The notes below the pieces were generated by a model that was not told where the DNA came from, did no database searches, and saw only the letters and a list, made by a program, of their open reading frames with translations. Made by a program: the position numbers and the translations under genes. Below are positions 37,246-46,517 of a stretch of DNA of 64,000 nucleotides, in pieces (the first letter of the stretch is position 1; every line of letters begins with the position of its first letter). This DNA comes from Sulfuricurvum sp. (lineage in GTDB: Bacteria > Campylobacterota > Campylobacteria > Campylobacterales > Sulfurimonadaceae): assembly GCA_030694265.1 (NCBI GenBank), contig JAUXYP010000001.1:372001-436000 (forward strand), written 5' to 3'.

Positions 37246-39074
37246 AATTTAAAATTTTATTAGCGATCTTTTCATTAATCTGGATATCTTTAGTAGTACG
37301 TGTATATCATCTCGCCATTCAGTCCAATGAACATTATGAAACACTGGCTCAAAATAACAGTATAAAAACAGAGTTCTCACCACCGGTTCGAGGGGAAATA
37401 CTGGATCGAAATCTTGAACCTATAGCGATTAATGAATTGGGCTTTAAAATAGCACTTGCACCCCATTTAACAAGGGGGAAGGATACCCTTCTACTGGATC
37501 AGGAGATTGCTTATTTAGTATCAATGATTCCCACTCTTGACGCAAAAAAAATGGTAAAAGTTTATAAGCAGCAAGATTCTTATTATAATCATAGCTTTAT
37601 AGATGTGGTTGATTTTGTCCCACATGAAACAATGATGCCGTTGTATTCATTGATGAACTTGCGTGAAACGATGAAAATTTCTCCTTCACCAAAACGCCTT
37701 TACCCTTATGGAAATTCTGCTTCTCATCTTATCGGGTATGTTGCTAAGGCCAATCAAAAAGAAGTGGATAGAGATCCTATATTAAAGCTTTTAGGACATG
37801 TTGGAAAAAGTGGTATCGAAAAATATTACAATCATTATCTTCAGGGAGAAGCAGGTGAACGTAAAATAAAAGTAAATGCCCATAATGTGGAGATAGAAGA
37901 GATTAGTAGAAGCAGTACGAAAGAAAACCGTGCATTGGTCTTAAATCTTGATATGCGTTTACAAAATTATATCAGCAGTATGTTTGAAGATAAAGTGGGT
38001 GCGATTGTTGTAATGGATACGAAGGGTGCTATCTATGCAGCTGGAAGCTACCCTGAATATGATTTAAATGCTTTTGTCGAGGGAATCAGTTCCGAGCAAT
38101 GGAGTTATTTGATCAACAGTGTGGATGCTCCTTTTACCAATAAAATTGTTAACGGATTGTATCCTCCCGGATCAACAATAAAAACGGGATTAGGACTTAT
38201 TTATGTCTCCTCAGGCATTTTAAACGAAGATTCACATGTCACTTGTACGGGATCATTCCGGCTGGGTAATCGCTCATTTAGATGTTGGCGTAAAACGGGA
38301 CATGGTGGTGGTGTCAGTGTCGAAAAAGCGATTACGCAAAGTTGTGATGATTATTTTTATAAAGGCAGCTTGAATATTGGGATAGATCGGATGGCCAATG
38401 GGTTAAATCGGATGGGAATGGGGCGAAAAACAAATATAGATTTACCCAATGAATTTATAGGGACGGTTCCCAGCCGAAAATGGAAAAAAGAGAAGTTTAA
38501 ACAGCCATGGTATCGCGGAGAAACACTCAATACAGCTATTGGTCAGGGTGATTTTTTGGCGACTCCTATACAAATTGCACAATATACGGCATTAATGGCA
38601 ACGGGGACATTGCCGGTTCCTCATATAGCCTACAAAATAGGTTCTAAAGTTTTCAATCCTAAATCCAGGGATGTTCTTACAACACTAGAGAAGCAAAAAC
38701 TGCCAATTGTACAACGTGCAATGCGTGATGTCTGTAATGATCCTAGAGGGACTGCAAGAGCGTATGTATCTACACGATTTCCTATCGCCGGTAAAACGGG
38801 TACTGCACAAACAACAGGAATCGGCCAAAGCGTTAAAAATCGCCAAAGTGAATACAGCATGGAATACTTAAAGCGCTCACATGCATGGTTTACAACCTAT
38901 GGACCTGCCGATAACCCACAGTTTATTGTGACGGTTTTGGTAGAGCATGGAGGACACGGTGGTGAAGCAACCGGAGCAATCGTTTCGGGTATTTATAATA
39001 AATTATTGGAACTGGGTTATATAAAACTTACAGCACCTAAAGATGAAAATCTTAGCCTTGGGTCCGTACAATAA
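37242..39074 (+). CDS. mrdA: Penicillin-binding protein 2 (elongation transpeptidase)
   Basis: 610 residues. N-terminal membrane anchor (about 4-22), dimerisation domain with PPVRGEILDRNLEPIA, and the transpeptidase domain with catalytic serine in YPPGSTIKTGLGL (S-x-x-K), SCDDYF (the SxN/SxD position) and AGKTGTAQTTG. It cross-links side-wall peptidoglycan and sets rod shape. The 3' end overlaps the convergent ybeY by 23 bases. Last gene of the mltD-mrdA operon. Confidence 0.95.
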   Translation: MKFKILLAIFSLIWISLVVRVYHLAIQSNEHYETLAQNNSIKTEFSPPVRGEILDRNLEPIAINELGFKIALAPHLTRGKDTLLLDQEIAYLVSMIPTLDAKKMVKVYKQQDSYYNHSFIDVVDFVPHETMMPLYSLMNLRETMKISPSPKRLYPYGNSASHLIGYVAKANQKEVDRDPILKLLGHVGKSGIEKYYNHYLQGEAGERKIKVNAHNVEIEEISRSSTKENRALVLNLDMRLQNYISSMFEDKVGAIVVMDTKGAIYAAGSYPEYDLNAFVEGISSEQWSYLINSVDAPFTNKIVNGLYPPGSTIKTGLGLIYVSSGILNEDSHVTCTGSFRLGNRSFRCWRKTGHGGGVSVEKAITQSCDDYFYKGSLNIGIDRMANGLNRMGMGRKTNIDLPNEFIGTVPSRKWKKEKFKQPWYRGETLNTAIGQGDFLATPIQIAQYTALMATGTLPVPHIAYKIGSKVFNPKSRDVLTTLEKQKLPIVQRAMRDVCNDPRGTARAYVSTRFPIAGKTGTAQTTGIGQSVKNRQSEYSMEYLKRSHAWFTTYGPADNPQFIVTVLVEHGGHGGEATGAIVSGIYNKLLELGYIKLTAPKDENLSLGSVQ

Positions 39075-39471
39075 GGCTTAACGGAAGGGCGAACTTTCGA
39101 ACAATCAACTCTTCTTTAGTACGCATTTCACCCTGATCAACTTCATGATCCATTCCAAGAAGATGCAAGATACCATGAATAAAGAGGAGTGCCAACTCGT
39201 CATTTTCACTGTGCCCTAATTCTTTTGCGACATCTGTAACCTTATCCACGCTGATAATAATCGTTCCCAATGGTGCGCCCGGAAACGGATCATTGGGGAA
39301 ACTCAGGACGTCCGTGGGTTTGTCTATATTGCGGAATTCACGATTGATTTGTGCTATTTCGACGTTATCGGTCAGCATGAGTTCAATTTCTAAGGGGGTC
39401 AAGGATGAGGCTATCGTTTCAAGCATCTCAAAATTATAATTTTTATCGGTTCGGTTGTCTAAATCTATCAT
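39052..39471 (-). CDS. ybeY: Endoribonuclease YbeY
   Basis: Single-strand RNase for 16S rRNA maturation and ribosome quality control. About 139 residues from ATG 39471; an in-frame ATG at 39498 would add nine poorly family-like residues. The zinc motif FIHGILHLLGMDHEVDQGE (H-x3-H-x5-H) is complete, and RNIDKPTDVLSFPND is the second conserved block. The start has no ribosome site and stands six bases after a TACAAT box, suggesting a leaderless mRNA. Convergent with mrdA. Confidence 0.88.
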   Translation of the reverse strand: MIDLDNRTDKNYNFEMLETIASSLTPLEIELMLTDNVEIAQINREFRNIDKPTDVLSFPNDPFPGAPLGTIIISVDKVTDVAKELGHSENDELALLFIHGILHLLGMDHEVDQGEMRTKEELIVRKFALPLSLIVRTQG

Positions 39472-39477
39472 AGTAGA

Positions 39478-39483
39478 ATTGTA
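39478..39483 (-). promoter_or_regulatory. -10 box placed for a leaderless ybeY mRNA
   Basis: Minus-strand TGCTACAAT-TCTACT-ATG: an extended -10 whose hexamer ends six bases before the ybeY ATG. A transcript would begin at or next to the start codon. The same geometry occurs before ygiQ (62715-62720). Confidence 0.5.
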
Positions 39484-39561
39484 GCATGATTTATTCATTG
39501 GTCTTTTGAAAAGTGCCTTTAATCTAAATGTATTCTCATGTAAGTAAAGTATAGATAGAGT

Positions 39562-39577
39562 ATCTTAATGATAAGAT
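39562..39577. promoter_or_regulatory. Palindrome before the His/Cys protein and TonB receptor
   Basis: ATCTTA-ATGA-TAAGAT, 6-bp perfect arms with a 4-base spacer, 26 bases upstream of ATG 39604. AT-rich inverted repeats like this are typical Fur/Zur-type operators, and the genes downstream look metal-related. Which regulator binds is unknown. Confidence 0.4.
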
Positions 39578-39603
39578 TCGAAAAATTATGGGAAGGAGGG
39601 TGA

Positions 39604-39861
39604 ATGAAGAAATTTCGGCGACTGTTTGCGATGTTGTTCATCCTCTCCATTTTTGCAGGGGCTATTCACGAATCAAGTCATACTCATCATAAGGGTGAAG
39701 TGTGCGAAGTTTGTGTTCTCGTTCATGCTCCTGGGCTTCTAAATGACGCTTCTAGTTTGGTATTTATTGAAGTATATCATATAGCTTTTGTTATCCCTTA
39801 TATTGCGTACCCCACTCTTTGCTCAATCCAAACTCGAAGCCGTTCCCCTCCTATTTCCTAA
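39604..39861 (+). CDS. Small exported His/Cys protein, putative metal binder
   Basis: 85 residues: signal-type N-terminus (FRRLFAMLFILSIFAGA), then a metal-binding-looking cluster HESSHTHHKGEVCEVCVLVH (His22, 26, 28, 29, 41; Cys34, 37), a second hydrophobic stretch and an Arg/Pro-rich tail (RSRSPP). I recall similar short proteins before TonB-dependent receptors in Campylobacterota, sometimes labelled zinc chaperones. Strong AAGGAGGG ribosome site. The receptor gene follows after 52 bases. Metal identity is open. Confidence 0.6.
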   Translation: MKKFRRLFAMLFILSIFAGAIHESSHTHHKGEVCEVCVLVHAPGLLNDASSLVFIEVYHIAFVIPYIAYPTLCSIQTRSRSPPIS

Positions 39862-39913
39862 TCACAAATATAATTTTCAAACCATTTTTATAATTAACGA
39901 TTAGGATATTTCT

Positions 39914-41992
39914 ATGAAAAAAAAACTGTCTATTGTTGCGTGTGCAACGATTTATGCCCTTGCATCTGCGAATGAAATCCAACTTGACACGATAACTGTC
40001 GATGGGTCTACCGTTCCAACTATTCAACACAAAGGTATGCTCAAAGATTTAGTTGAGAAAACCGAATTGATCAATAAAAAAGAGATTGATCGCACTCAAT
40101 CTTCCACCTTAAGTGATGCCATCGGGCAAGAAGTAGGGATTAATGTGACTACCGGATGTTCAATCTGCGGGCTTAAACGTGTGCAAATAAACGGTCTCAA
40201 AGGAGAACATACTACCGTTTTGATTGATGGTATCCCTTTTAACTCAACTGTTTCGAGTTTCTATGGGATGGATGCTATTGGCACGTCGGATATTGATAGC
40301 ATCGAAATTGCTCGTGGTGGAGGGACCTCACTAACAGCTCCTGAAGCTATCGGAGGAACCATCAATATCATCCCTCGTAAACCACGTAAAAATGGAGTTG
40401 AAGTTGATTTGTCGATGGGAACATTAGGAACGAAAAATTACTCATTTTTGGGTGAAACAGTTACAGCAGATAAAAAGACAGGAATTCTCATTTCTGCATC
40501 CTATCACAATCAAGATCAAGTAGACAACGACCACAATGGAGTGAGTGAGTCACCAAGTTTGGAAAATCAATCTCTATCCTTGATGCTGACGCATGAATTT
40601 TCACCGTATGATTCGATCGAACTTAAAGCAAGCCATTTCACTTCAAACTCTTTAGGAGGACCGATGACTTCAGAAGCTTCTGCTATTGCTGGCTATACTC
40701 TACCATCTAGCACGCCTACATTTTCAGGAGGTAATGTCAATAATCCTCTTACAAGCCAGGCAATGGACGTATTAGAACGTATCAATACCACCCGAGATGA
40801 ACTCTATCTTAAACAGCGCCATACTCTCAACAACACTATGAACCTCCAAACAACGCTTGCATACGCCGAACAATTTCAAGACTCCCTCTATGAAGGTGCC
40901 GATTATCTAAATACCGATAAAACCTATTTCGGCGATATTAAAATCGATCACGCCCTCAACAACAACCATTTCTTAACCTATGGAAGCGATGCTAAAATCG
41001 AAATAGCACGTTCAAGCTCTGTAGCATTCTTTGATGTTGCAGGAAGGGATAAAGATGATTTTGATTACACCGCTTTAGGAATTTATGGACAAGACGCATG
41101 GATGATCGACGATAAAAATGAACTCACACTTGCATTACGTGGTGCAAAAATCACCACCGACTGGCGTGCTAAAACGGCTCAAGGTAACGAAATTGATGAG
41201 AGCTTGCTCGTCCCTCGTTTTCTTTGGCGCCATAACCATACAAATTCCCTCACATCACGTTTAAGTGCCGGCATGGGTTACCGCGCTCCATTGACTTTTT
41301 TTGAATCAGAGCATGGTCTTCTCGACAGCGGTTTTGATATGGCAATCACCGAACTAGAAAAATCAAAAGGGGCAAGCTATGCACTCTCGTATGATGCTAA
41401 CGGATTAAATATTACCGCATCCGCTGCTTACACTCAGGTGAAAAATTTAGCCTATATCAATGATGATTCTGGAACACCTACACTTCAAAATCTTTCTGAA
41501 ACGGTAAGCGTAAAAAATGGCGATATTGCCATTGGTTATGAAGTCACGGAAGGACTAAACCTCTCAGGAGCTTACGAAATGTATCGCTATGATGATGCCT
41601 ATAAATCGCATCTGACTCTCGCTGCTATCGAGCAACGTGCCCGTTTCAGTGTCGATTATGACATCAACGGTTGGGAATTGTATACGGAAGCTACATGGAT
41701 TGGTGCACGTGATTTAACACCGTATGGGTATAGTGATCGGTTTAATGATTTAGCCCTTATCTCTCCTAAAAGTACAACGGCTCCCTCCTATACAACGGTC
41801 GATCTAAAAATTTCAAAAGAACTGAATAAAAACTTTACTGTATATGCGGGAGCCAAAAATTTGTTTGACACCATTCAAACCGATACCGAATCTCCACTCT
41901 TTTATGATGCTAGCGGCGGATTTGATTCTGCTCACATTTGGGGACCGCTTCGCGGACGAATGGTTTATGTCGGATTAAAAGCCACTTTTTAA
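39914..41992 (+). CDS. TonB-dependent outer-membrane receptor
   Basis: 692 residues. Signal peptide MKKKLSIVACATIYALASA, plug domain (about 45-160) with INGLKGEHTTVLIDGIPFNS and IEIARGGGTSLTAPEAIGGTINI, then a 22-strand barrel ending ...GRMVYVGLKATF with a terminal Phe, the BAM signal. The plug carries a CSIC pair (Cys82, Cys85) in TTGCSICGLKR. BtuB/FepA-like overall. With the His/Cys protein upstream, a metal chelate is the likely substrate. TonB partner unknown; a TonB-like gene lies at 7504-8376. Confidence 0.88.
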   Translation: MKKKLSIVACATIYALASANEIQLDTITVDGSTVPTIQHKGMLKDLVEKTELINKKEIDRTQSSTLSDAIGQEVGINVTTGCSICGLKRVQINGLKGEHTTVLIDGIPFNSTVSSFYGMDAIGTSDIDSIEIARGGGTSLTAPEAIGGTINIIPRKPRKNGVEVDLSMGTLGTKNYSFLGETVTADKKTGILISASYHNQDQVDNDHNGVSESPSLENQSLSLMLTHEFSPYDSIELKASHFTSNSLGGPMTSEASAIAGYTLPSSTPTFSGGNVNNPLTSQAMDVLERINTTRDELYLKQRHTLNNTMNLQTTLAYAEQFQDSLYEGADYLNTDKTYFGDIKIDHALNNNHFLTYGSDAKIEIARSSSVAFFDVAGRDKDDFDYTALGIYGQDAWMIDDKNELTLALRGAKITTDWRAKTAQGNEIDESLLVPRFLWRHNHTNSLTSRLSAGMGYRAPLTFFESEHGLLDSGFDMAITELEKSKGASYALSYDANGLNITASAAYTQVKNLAYINDDSGTPTLQNLSETVSVKNGDIAIGYEVTEGLNLSGAYEMYRYDDAYKSHLTLAAIEQRARFSVDYDINGWELYTEATWIGARDLTPYGYSDRFNDLALISPKSTTAPSYTTVDLKISKELNKNFTVYAGAKNLFDTIQTDTESPLFYDASGGFDSAHIWGPLRGRMVYVGLKATF

Positions 41993-42029
41993 AATAAACT
42001 GGAGTTTCTTACACCGCTCAGGTTATTTA

Positions 42030-42125
42030 TGGAATATTATTTCTTGTTATGACTTAATAGACTGTCCGGTTTGTTTTGAAATGATTTGTGTAGTTTTTCT
42101 TTATGAATATCATTATAATATTCCA
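42030..42125. repeat. Separated 11-bp inverted repeat in the gap after the receptor
   Basis: TGGAATATTAT (42030-42040) and ATAATATTCCA (42115-42125) are perfect inverted copies 74 bases apart. The right copy also lies in a local palindrome, GAATAT-CATTATA-ATATTC. The 267-base gap (41993-42259) holds no convincing gene. Could be a small mobile-element remnant or paired regulator sites. Confidence 0.4.
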
Positions 42126-42235
42126 CATCGTCTTTATGCATTTAATTACATAATCAAAACGAGTTTTTATCATGAGAAAAATTATCGAAAGTAGCTTCAA
42201 ACAGTCTTTAAATTGTAGCATAAGCCCACCCTTGG

Positions 42236-42241
42236 TACAAT
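42236..42241 (+). promoter_or_regulatory. -10 box of queC
   Basis: CTTGGTACAATCAC gives an extended -10 (TGG-TACAAT) 18 bases before queC ATG; AAAGGG lies in between as the ribosome site. Confidence 0.5.
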
Positions 42242-42259
42242 CACATCAAAGGGTAAGAT

Positions 42260-42928
42260 ATGAGTAAAAAAGCATTGTGCATTATGAGTGGTGGGATGGA
42301 CTCGACGCTGGTTGCCTATACGATGAGGGATCAAGGCTATGAGATTATCGCCTTGCATTTTAATTATGGTCAGCGTACGGTTGATAAAGAGTTGGAAGCC
42401 TTTCGCGCTATTACCGATGCATTAGGTACGAAAGAACGCTATGAAATTGATTTAGACTTTTTTAAAACCATCGGTGCTTCGGCACTGACTGATCATAGCA
42501 TTGATGTTCCAACCCAAGGGATTGAACCGGGCGTCCCCATTACGTATGTCCCTTTTCGCAACGGGATATTTTTGAGTATAGCAACGGGCATTGCTGAAAA
42601 AGAGGGATGTGACGTTATCGCTATCGGGGTTGTAGAAGAGGATAGCAGCGGTTATCCGGATTGTCGTGATGCCTTTATCCAATCTTTTCAAGAAGCGGCT
42701 AATCTGGGTACGAAAGAGACGACACATATTCGCATAGAAATGCCGTTGGTTCATTTGCAAAAATCACAAATTGTTCAAGAAGCGTACATGCTCAATGTTC
42801 CCTTGGACCTCACATGGAGCTGTTATCAAAGCGAAGATAAAGCATGCGGCGTCTGCGACAGCTGCCGTTTACGTTTACGCGGATTTGAATTGGCAGGACA
42901 AAAGGACCCAATAGCGTATGCTGTTTGA
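42260..42928 (+). CDS. queC: 7-Cyano-7-deazaguanine synthase
   Basis: Converts 7-carboxy-7-deazaguanine to preQ0 in queuosine biosynthesis, using ATP and ammonia. 222 residues. PP-loop ATPase motif [30 protein letters not shown], and the zinc site [20 protein letters not shown] with four cysteines. Own promoter; overlaps the next gene by 11 bases. No other que genes are in the window. Confidence 0.95.
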   Translation: MSKKALCIMSGGMDSTLVAYTMRDQGYEIIALHFNYGQRTVDKELEAFRAITDALGTKERYEIDLDFFKTIGASALTDHSIDVPTQGIEPGVPITYVPFRNGIFLSIATGIAEKEGCDVIAIGVVEEDSSGYPDCRDAFIQSFQEAANLGTKETTHIRIEMPLVHLQKSQIVQEAYMLNVPLDLTWSCYQSEDKACGVCDSCRLRLRGFELAGQKDPIAYAV

Positions 42929-43556
42929 TCCGCTTCATTCGCCTTTTATACATATTCACGTATCTACCAATAGAAATACCTATATCTCTTTGACAAAAGA
43001 GGGAGAGGTGAGAGTACGAACACCTTTAAAGGATGAAACGAGAGTACGTCGTTTACTCGTTGAAAAGGGCGATTGGATTAATGCAAAATTAGAGATGATA
43101 GAGCAGGCACTTCCGACGCATAGTTTGGGCGAAACGATTCTATTTCGCGGTGAAATAATTCCGGTCCTTCAGCTACCACAATTGCAACAATCACTAGAAA
43201 AAAGCCGAAAAAGTATTGATATAAAAAAATATTACACCCGTTTTTATCATAATGAGTCACTTTTAACACTCCCCTCACGTATCCGTCATTACGCACAAAA
43301 GATGGATTTGTCTCCCAGTGAGATACGTTATAAAAACTTGCGCCGTCGATGGGGAAGCTGTGATTCGAATGGGGTCCTGACATTTAACGTGATGATGATG
43401 CAGTTGTCGTATCGGCATGTGGATTATATTATTGTCCACGAATTGGCCCACATGCGTCACATGAACCACTCAAAAGCATTTCACGATTTAGTACGTACTA
43501 TTTTAAAAGATGAAAAACTTTTACGTCAGGAATTAAAAGCGATTCGGATGCATTAG
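42918..43556 (+). CDS. YgjP-like metallopeptidase
   Basis: 212 residues of the YgjP/WLM (DUF45) zinc peptidase group. The metal motif [19 protein letters not shown] (H-E-x-x-H then a third His) lies near residue 170, after [21 protein letters not shown], the typical family stretch. No signal peptide, so cytosolic; substrates are not known. ATG 42918 is inside the end of queC. The 3' end overlaps the convergent gene by four bases. Confidence 0.88.
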   Translation: MLFDPLHSPFIHIHVSTNRNTYISLTKEGEVRVRTPLKDETRVRRLLVEKGDWINAKLEMIEQALPTHSLGETILFRGEIIPVLQLPQLQQSLEKSRKSIDIKKYYTRFYHNESLLTLPSRIRHYAQKMDLSPSEIRYKNLRRRWGSCDSNGVLTFNVMMMQLSYRHVDYIIVHELAHMRHMNHSKAFHDLVRTILKDEKLLRQELKAIRMH

Positions 43557-44569
43557 AAGTCAAACCCCAATTGTCTCATAGACGAGCGGGTAGGGTTTAA
43601 GATACTCTTATCCGCACCGGCAACAAGAGCAAAATGAAAATCATTGGTTTGCAAGAGGGTTAAAATCTCTTCAGGGTATCGGTAAAAGAGGATATTTTCA
43701 ACACCAATAGTGACACTTGAGCGCATGGAATCAGGAATCAAATAAAGAATCTTTGCCCAAGAGGCTTGAGCGTGTAAAAAGTCTCTCTGCTCATCAATGA
43801 ACTCTAAAAGAGGTTCAAAAATTACCACGCGTTCACTGCTTCCAAACTCTTTTATTTCCAGTCGTGAATTGGTAAATACGGGGATAAAATGGCCCATTTT
43901 ACTGAAGCTTTTTAGTTGAAATGGTATTCGCATAAAGGTGTAGAAAAAGAGAAGATGCTCTAAATAAGGGATAAAGAAGGGTGAGAGCATTTGTCGTTCA
44001 TAGAAGGTGTCATTATGTATGAATGAGGTTTCAAAGAGGGTCTGCTCGATGATGGTAATGGTCTTTTCCTGAGCACGTATAAGCTGTGATGTTTCGATGA
44101 AGATTTCGGGATCGGTGAGCGCTTGGGAATACAATACGACCGATTTTTTTTCCAGGGGCCACAGCTTTTCCCAAACTTGTGCCATCGTTCCCTCGACGGG
44201 GCAGAAATTGGACGGGGTCGATACCGCTGATGCTAGATGCAATGTGATGGGGTCACACGCATAAACAAGCAATTCTTTTTCAAGTAGGTAGAAACGTAAT
44301 AGGCGTTTTATGGCTTCGTCGAGGGATTCTACTTTTATCCAGGCAACTTCACTATCGCCCATTTGTGTCGGTTTATCGAAAAGGATACCATAGGCACCAT
44401 TGGCGAGAGCTTCTTGAATATCACTTGGATTATAGGCCGCAAAAAGTGATCCCCGTTTTACTTTGGAAACATCAAAGGCGAGGTTTTCAAAGAGCGTGAC
44501 ATTGGGATTGCTATACAGCGTCCCTTTTGTCAGAGCGAGGATGTTTTCGAGTCTCATCCCACCGAACAT
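43553..44569 (-). CDS. MurF/MurE N-domain-like protein without ligase P-loop
   Basis: 338 residues (ATG 44569, or ATG 44557, which would couple better to metG). The first 70 residues, LENILALTKGTLYSN...AFDVSKVKRGSLFAAYNPSDIQEALANGAYGILFD, read like the UDP-binding N-domain of Mur ligases. The ATP loop GxxGKT and the central ligase motifs are absent; the rest is unlike any family I know. It may sense or bind a cell-wall precursor, or be a decayed ligase kept for a new role. It overlaps metG by 16 bases. Confidence 0.55.
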   Translation of the reverse strand: MFGGMRLENILALTKGTLYSNPNVTLFENLAFDVSKVKRGSLFAAYNPSDIQEALANGAYGILFDKPTQMGDSEVAWIKVESLDEAIKRLLRFYLLEKELLVYACDPITLHLASAVSTPSNFCPVEGTMAQVWEKLWPLEKKSVVLYSQALTDPEIFIETSQLIRAQEKTITIIEQTLFETSFIHNDTFYERQMLSPFFIPYLEHLLFFYTFMRIPFQLKSFSKMGHFIPVFTNSRLEIKEFGSSERVVIFEPLLEFIDEQRDFLHAQASWAKILYLIPDSMRSSVTIGVENILFYRYPEEILTLLQTNDFHFALVAGADKSILNPTRSSMRQLGFDF

Positions 44570-46500
44570 CCGCTTTTACGGGATGTTTCAGGACGGATGA
44601 GGCAAAGCCCATCTTCATCTTTGGCTGCAAGTATCATCCCCTCAGAGAGCATTCCCATAAGTTTCGCAGGTTTTAGGTTGGCAACAACACACACCTGGGT
44701 CCCTACGAGAGATTGAGCACTGTAGTACTCGCGGATGCCTGCTACGATTTGGCGAGGTGATTCTTCCCCTAAATCTACTTTGAGTTTCAAAAGCTTTGAA
44801 CTTTTCGGTACTTCTTCGGCCTCGAGTACTGTGCCCACCTTGATGGATGTTTGAAAAAACTGATCGATAGTGATGAGGCCATCTTCTGGGACGGTGCTTA
44901 CTTTTTTATCTTCAGTCTTCGTTGTAGGGACCGCAGGTACTTCATCGAGCATTGCTTTTGGCGCCTCTGGCATCAATGGCTCTTCAACTCTTGGGAAGAG
45001 AGGCGGGATTTTCTTGATAGTGAAGGCTTGTAGCAGTTCTTTGTTGAGAATTAATGCTTGATAACTTTTCGTAGTGATTTCAAATCCGAGTGCATCGGCT
45101 ATAGTAGCCGTTGTTTTTGGCATAATAGCATGCAGCATAACAGCAGCTTTTGCGAGTAAATTTGCAACCAAGGCTACTGTTGCAAGAGCTTCGTCTGTAC
45201 GACCTTCTTTAATCTTGACCCATGGAGCATGCTCTTCGATCGCTTTATTGCCGATGGTAAATACTTTCCAAAGCTCTTCGAGATAACGATGCAGTTGAAG
45301 ATCATTGAGATAGGTTTCTAACCCCCCTAAGATAGCATGAGCATCATCAATCTCTTTGGTGTGATATTTGAGAACGTCCACACTGTCGATGGCAAAATCG
45401 GAATATTTTTCGCTCATTCCGATGACACGATTGAGAAGATTCCCAAGGTCATTGCTCAAATCAGAATTCATACGGTCTATTAGAGCGCGTTGAGAAAAAT
45501 CACCGTCTTGACCGAACGGGACTTCACGCATCATAAAGTAACGCAAATTTTCAACACCGTAGTGCTGTGCTACTTCTCGCGGGTCTACCACATTGCCTTT
45601 TGATTTTGACATTTTTTCACCATCGCGTGTCCACCATCCGTGTGCACCGATACGTTTTGGAAGAGGAAGATCAAGACTCATCAAAAAGGCAGGCCAGTAG
45701 ATCGCGTGAAAACGTAAAATGTCTTTTCCCACAAGCTGAGTCGTAGCAGGCCAGAATCCCATTTTGGCTTCGTCGTTTCCATACCCCAGAGCTGTGACGT
45801 AGTTTAGAAGAGCATCGAGCCAAACGTACATGACATGCTTATCGTCATTAAGTGATGTTGGTACGGGAACACCCCAGCTGAAGCTGGTACGGGTAACTGA
45901 GAGATCGTGCAATCCCCCTTTGACAAAACTCATTACTTCATTGCGGCGTGATTTTGGAAGGATAAAGTCAGTATGCGCTTCATAATAGTCCATAAGAGGC
46001 TTTTCGTATTTTGAAAGGAGGAAAAAATAGCTCTCTTCTTTGACGATGGTGGTGGCGCGTCCGCAATCAGGGCAGCATCCGCCGTCCATTAGCTGTGACT
46101 CAGGGAAAAAGGTCTCACAGCTGACGCAGTAGTTACCTTCGTAAAAATCTTTGTAAATATCACCTTTGGCCATCATTTTTTCAAAAGCGGCTTGAACACC
46201 GATTTTGTGTTTTACATCGGTTGTTCGAATAAATTGGTCGTTACTAATGTCAAATTCATTCCATAAATTTTTGAAGCTTGCACTGATCTCATCCGCAAAT
46301 TCCTGAGTAGGTTTACCTAGTTTTTTTGCAGCTTCTTCGATCTTTTGTCCGTGTTCATCCGTACCGGTGAGAAAATAGGTTTCATTGCCTTGTAGGCGTG
46401 AATAACGTGCAAGAGTATCGGCGATAAAAGTCGTATAGGCATGTCCGATATGTGCTTCGCCATTAACGTAATAAATGGGAGTAGTGATATAGTTTTTCAT
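44554..46500 (-). CDS. metG: Methionyl-tRNA synthetase
   Basis: 648 residues. HIGH motif GEAHIGHAYTTF, zinc knuckle CVSCETFFPESQLMDGGCCPDCG, KMSKS in DGEKMSKSKGNVVDP, an anticodon-binding helical domain, and a C-terminal EMAP/Trbp111-type tRNA-binding OB domain (about 545-640, FQTSIKVGTVLEAEEVPKSS). A Glu/Pro/Lys-rich linker joins the last domain. The Cys-rich small gene precedes it by 17 bases. Confidence 0.95.
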   Translation of the reverse strand: MKNYITTPIYYVNGEAHIGHAYTTFIADTLARYSRLQGNETYFLTGTDEHGQKIEEAAKKLGKPTQEFADEISASFKNLWNEFDISNDQFIRTTDVKHKIGVQAAFEKMMAKGDIYKDFYEGNYCVSCETFFPESQLMDGGCCPDCGRATTIVKEESYFFLLSKYEKPLMDYYEAHTDFILPKSRRNEVMSFVKGGLHDLSVTRTSFSWGVPVPTSLNDDKHVMYVWLDALLNYVTALGYGNDEAKMGFWPATTQLVGKDILRFHAIYWPAFLMSLDLPLPKRIGAHGWWTRDGEKMSKSKGNVVDPREVAQHYGVENLRYFMMREVPFGQDGDFSQRALIDRMNSDLSNDLGNLLNRVIGMSEKYSDFAIDSVDVLKYHTKEIDDAHAILGGLETYLNDLQLHRYLEELWKVFTIGNKAIEEHAPWVKIKEGRTDEALATVALVANLLAKAAVMLHAIMPKTTATIADALGFEITTKSYQALILNKELLQAFTIKKIPPLFPRVEEPLMPEAPKAMLDEVPAVPTTKTEDKKVSTVPEDGLITIDQFFQTSIKVGTVLEAEEVPKSSKLLKLKVDLGEESPRQIVAGIREYYSAQSLVGTQVCVVANLKPAKLMGMLSEGMILAAKDEDGLCLIRPETSRKSGCSVG

Positions 46501-46517
46501 GTTTTTTCCTTAAGGTA

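Noticed and set aside
42172-42267. 31-codon frame (MRKIIESSFKQSLN...) before queC
   Set aside because: Weak ribosome site, runs across the queC promoter and start, and has no helix or domain character. Probably chance.
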